Below are positions 5,412-6,931 of a stretch of DNA of 6,931 nt, in pieces (the stretch's first letter is position 1; each line of letters starts with the position of its first letter). The notes under the pieces are model-generated. The model was not told the DNA's origin, ran no database searches, and worked only from the letters and a program-made list of their open reading frames with translations. Both the position numbers and the translations under genes were made by a program. Origin of the DNA: an uncultured Clostridia bacterium (GTDB lineage: Bacteria > Bacillota > Clostridia > UBA1381 > UMGS1253); NCBI GenBank assembly GCA_934456295.1, contig CAKSHB010000068.1, positions 1-6,931 of the forward strand, written 5' to 3'.

Positions 5412-5448
5412 AATAAGCTGTGCGGCGGCGGAACGGAGAAAAAGACGT

Positions 5449-6273
5449 ATGAGCAAGGATACAACGATAAGGGTAATAACGGCAGTGGTAGGGCTTATCA
5501 TGTTTTTTGTGGTGATTTTTGCGGACATGATTGTGTTTGACATAGCTCTGGGCGTGATTATACTGATGATGCTGTTTGAAGTTTTTTATGTATTCAAAAG
5601 CGATATTCTGCTGAAAATATTCGGTGTTTCGGGCTCGGTGCTGATTATATTTACGCTTGCATATGATAAGCAGCTGTTTGTACCGGCTCTGGTGCTTTAT
5701 GTTGCAGTGATGGCTGCGGCGGCGGTGTTTGGACACAAAAAAATCAGTTTTGCCGATATGGCTGCGGTATTGTTTGCGACACTGTACATAACGGTGTTTA
5801 TGTCGTTTGTGGCGCGTGCGAGAGAGATGGACGAATTTGGGCTTTACTATGTATGCCTGATTTTTGCATGCGCGTGGATGACGGATACGGGAGGGTATTT
5901 TATCGGCAGATTTTTCGGACGGTATAAGCTTGTGCCGGAAATAAGCCCTAAAAAAACAGTTGAGGGAGCGATAGGTGCGGTTGTGTTTTCGGTTATCGGC
6001 TGTGTGCTGCTCGGTGTTTTTGCAAACATAATTTCAAACGCACAGTCAAATCTGCTGCTTCTGGCGGCTGTGGGTGCGGTCGGTTCATGTACCGCACAGG
6101 TTGGCGATTTGATAGCTTCACAGATGAAACGTACCTGCGGAGTAAAGGATTTCGGCAATATAATGCCGGGGCACGGCGGTGTGCTTGACCGTTTTGACAG
6201 CGTCATTATGACTGCACCGCTTGTGTACTATTTTTGCGCATATTTTGCAAATATAGGAATGAACATATTCTGA
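5449..6273 (+). CDS. cdsA: Phosphatidate cytidylyltransferase (CDP-diglyceride synthetase)
   Basis: Integral membrane enzyme that converts phosphatidic acid and CTP to CDP-diacylglycerol, precursor of phosphatidylglycerol and other phospholipids. The 274-residue product has the usual length and composition: about seven or eight hydrophobic segments, for example near 9-30, 31-48, 58-72, 76-94, 104-121, 132-144, 172-195 and 202-218. The family signature covers residues 224-250: S224, K227-R228, K233-D234, then PGHGG (240-244), D247-R248 and D250. WMTDTGGYFIGRFFGR at 143-158 and SPKKTVEG at 166-173 are also typical. The frame is open upstream into uppS (from 5341), but ATG 5449 is chosen: GGAG (5435-5438) lies 10 bases ahead and the N-terminus then matches the family, with no long charged extension. 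It is 37 bases after uppS, so co-transcription is likely. Confidence 0.96.
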   Translation: MSKDTTIRVITAVVGLIMFFVVIFADMIVFDIALGVIILMMLFEVFYVFKSDILLKIFGVSGSVLIIFTLAYDKQLFVPALVLYVAVMAAAAVFGHKKISFADMAAVLFATLYITVFMSFVARAREMDEFGLYYVCLIFACAWMTDTGGYFIGRFFGRYKLVPEISPKKTVEGAIGAVVFSVIGCVLLGVFANIISNAQSNLLLLAAVGAVGSCTAQVGDLIASQMKRTCGVKDFGNIMPGHGGVLDRFDSVIMTAPLVYYFCAYFANIGMNIF

Positions 6274-6275
6274 AT

Positions 6276-6304
6276 TTGAATTAATTATTGAATTTTGGTT
6301 TAAA
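6276..6304 (+). promoter_or_regulatory. Weak candidate promoter before dxr
   Basis: TTGAAT (6276-6281) and TTTAAA (6299-6304) are spaced by 17 bases, each matching the consensus at four of six positions. They lie in the AT-rich 56-base gap between cdsA and dxr. Such matches arise easily by chance in AT-rich DNA, and dxr is more simply read from the upstream operon. Reported only as a possible internal promoter. Confidence 0.2.
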
Positions 6305-6329
6305 CTTATGACAAAAGAAGGTAAGTGTG

Positions 6330-6931
6330 ATGGCACATAATATATCAATTCTCGGCTCGACGGGTTCAATCGGAACGCAGAGTCTTGACATTGTTTCTCA
6401 AAGCCCTGATATCAACGTATTGGGGCTTTGTGCAAATAATAACATAAAACTGCTTGAAGAACAGGCGCGTAGGTTTTTGCCGCGTCTTGTTTGCGTTTAT
6501 AACGAAAAAAAGGCATCGGAGCTTAAAGTTAAGCTTGCCGATACATCTGTCAGGGTGACGGGCGGTGCGGATGGTCTTTGCGAAGTTGCGGCGATGGACG
6601 GCACGGATACGGTTTTGACGGCTGTTATGGGTTTTGCCGGACTTGCGCCGACAGTTGAGGCGATAAAATGCGGTAAAAACATAGCTCTTGCAAACAAGGA
6701 AACAATGGTTGCGGCAGGCGATTTTGTAACGTCGCTTGCAAAAAAACACGGCGTTTCAATTTTGCCTGTTGACAGTGAGCACAGTGCAATTTTTCAGTCG
6801 CTTGAGGGAATGCATGAAAAAAATCAGGTAAAAAAGCTCATACTTACAGCGTCGGGTGGACCGTTCTACAAAAAGAAGAGGAAAGAGCTTGTGAACATAA
6901 CGCCCGAACAGGCGCTGAAGCACCCTAACTG
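6330..6931 (+). CDS. dxr: 1-deoxy-D-xylulose 5-phosphate reductoisomerase, N-terminal half (cut by right window edge)
   Basis: NADPH-dependent enzyme converting DXP to MEP, the committed step of the non-mevalonate isoprenoid pathway and the target of fosmidomycin. The 200 visible codons cover the NADPH-binding domain and start of the catalytic domain; full proteins are about 380-400 residues. Motifs are ILGSTGSIGTQSLDIV (7-22, Rossmann nucleotide loop), NIALANKETMV (117-127), ILPVDSEHSAIFQ (144-156) with metal ligands D148 and E150, TASGGPF (173-179), and ALKHPN (195-200) at the edge. All are intact. ATG 6330 has AGAAGG (6316-6321) 8 bases upstream and begins right before the conserved beta strand. 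It lies 56 bases after cdsA in the same direction. Its product pathway supplies the IPP used by UppS two genes upstream. The organism is therefore likely to use the MEP route. Confidence 0.97.
   Translation, partial: MAHNISILGSTGSIGTQSLDIVSQSPDINVLGLCANNNIKLLEEQARRFLPRLVCVYNEKKASELKVKLADTSVRVTGGADGLCEVAAMDGTDTVLTAVMGFAGLAPTVEAIKCGKNIALANKETMVAAGDFVTSLAKKHGVSILPVDSEHSAIFQSLEGMHEKNQVKKLILTASGGPFYKKKRKELVNITPEQALKHPN

Noticed and set aside
5341..5448. N-terminal extension of cdsA overlapping uppS
   Set aside because: The extension is charged, overlaps the conserved uppS end and has no Shine-Dalgarno; ATG 5449 has one and gives normal CdsA length.
6308..6340. 10-codon ORF overlapping the dxr start, possible leader peptide
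   Set aside because: It lacks a ribosome binding site and has no regulatory codon run; the dxr Shine-Dalgarno lies inside it. Probably coincidence.
1..6931. A hidden undescribed system (defence island, mobile element, biosynthetic cluster)
   Set aside because: Every long stretch is explained by a recognisable core gene in conserved order, and the gaps are short and regulatory. I see no support for one.

Overview
The window looks like ordinary chromosome from a Gram-positive Firmicute, probably a clostridial lineage. I cannot name a species. The evidence is the gene order rpsB-tsf-pyrH-frr-uppS-cdsA-dxr, a classic Firmicutes/Clostridia arrangement, together with purine-rich GGAGG-type ribosome binding sites, AT-rich spacers and strong sigma-A-like promoter hexamers. 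There are no mobile elements, CRISPR arrays, tRNA or rRNA genes, or foreign-looking islands. I found no undescribed biological system. What merits a second look is RNA-level structure in the spacers.

Layout: positions 1-918 hold the N-terminal two thirds of a glutamyl-tRNA synthetase gene (gltX) on the minus strand; its C-terminus lies outside the window. Positions 919-1293 are a divergent intergenic region. It has a perfect-consensus promoter reading left into gltX, a second promoter region reading right, and a long structured 5' leader ahead of rpsB. Positions 1294-3098 carry rpsB (ribosomal protein S2) and tsf (EF-Ts), separated by a 155-base spacer with two stem-loops. A strong intrinsic terminator (3145-3180) follows tsf. 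A second unit then runs to the window end: pyrH (UMP kinase, with a TTG start), frr (ribosome recycling factor), uppS (undecaprenyl diphosphate synthase), cdsA (CDP-diglyceride synthetase) and the first half of dxr (DXP reductoisomerase), cut by the right edge.

How the genes work together: gltX, rpsB, tsf and frr serve translation (tRNA charging, the small subunit, EF-Tu recharging, ribosome recycling). pyrH makes UDP, which feeds RNA synthesis, CTP for CdsA and UDP-sugars for the wall. dxr commits carbon to the MEP isoprenoid pathway, whose IPP is used by UppS to build the C55 lipid carrier of cell-wall synthesis. CdsA activates phosphatidic acid for phospholipids. The cluster thus joins protein synthesis to envelope growth. 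The terminator after tsf suggests the S2/EF-Ts pair and the pyrH-to-dxr block are partly separate transcription units.
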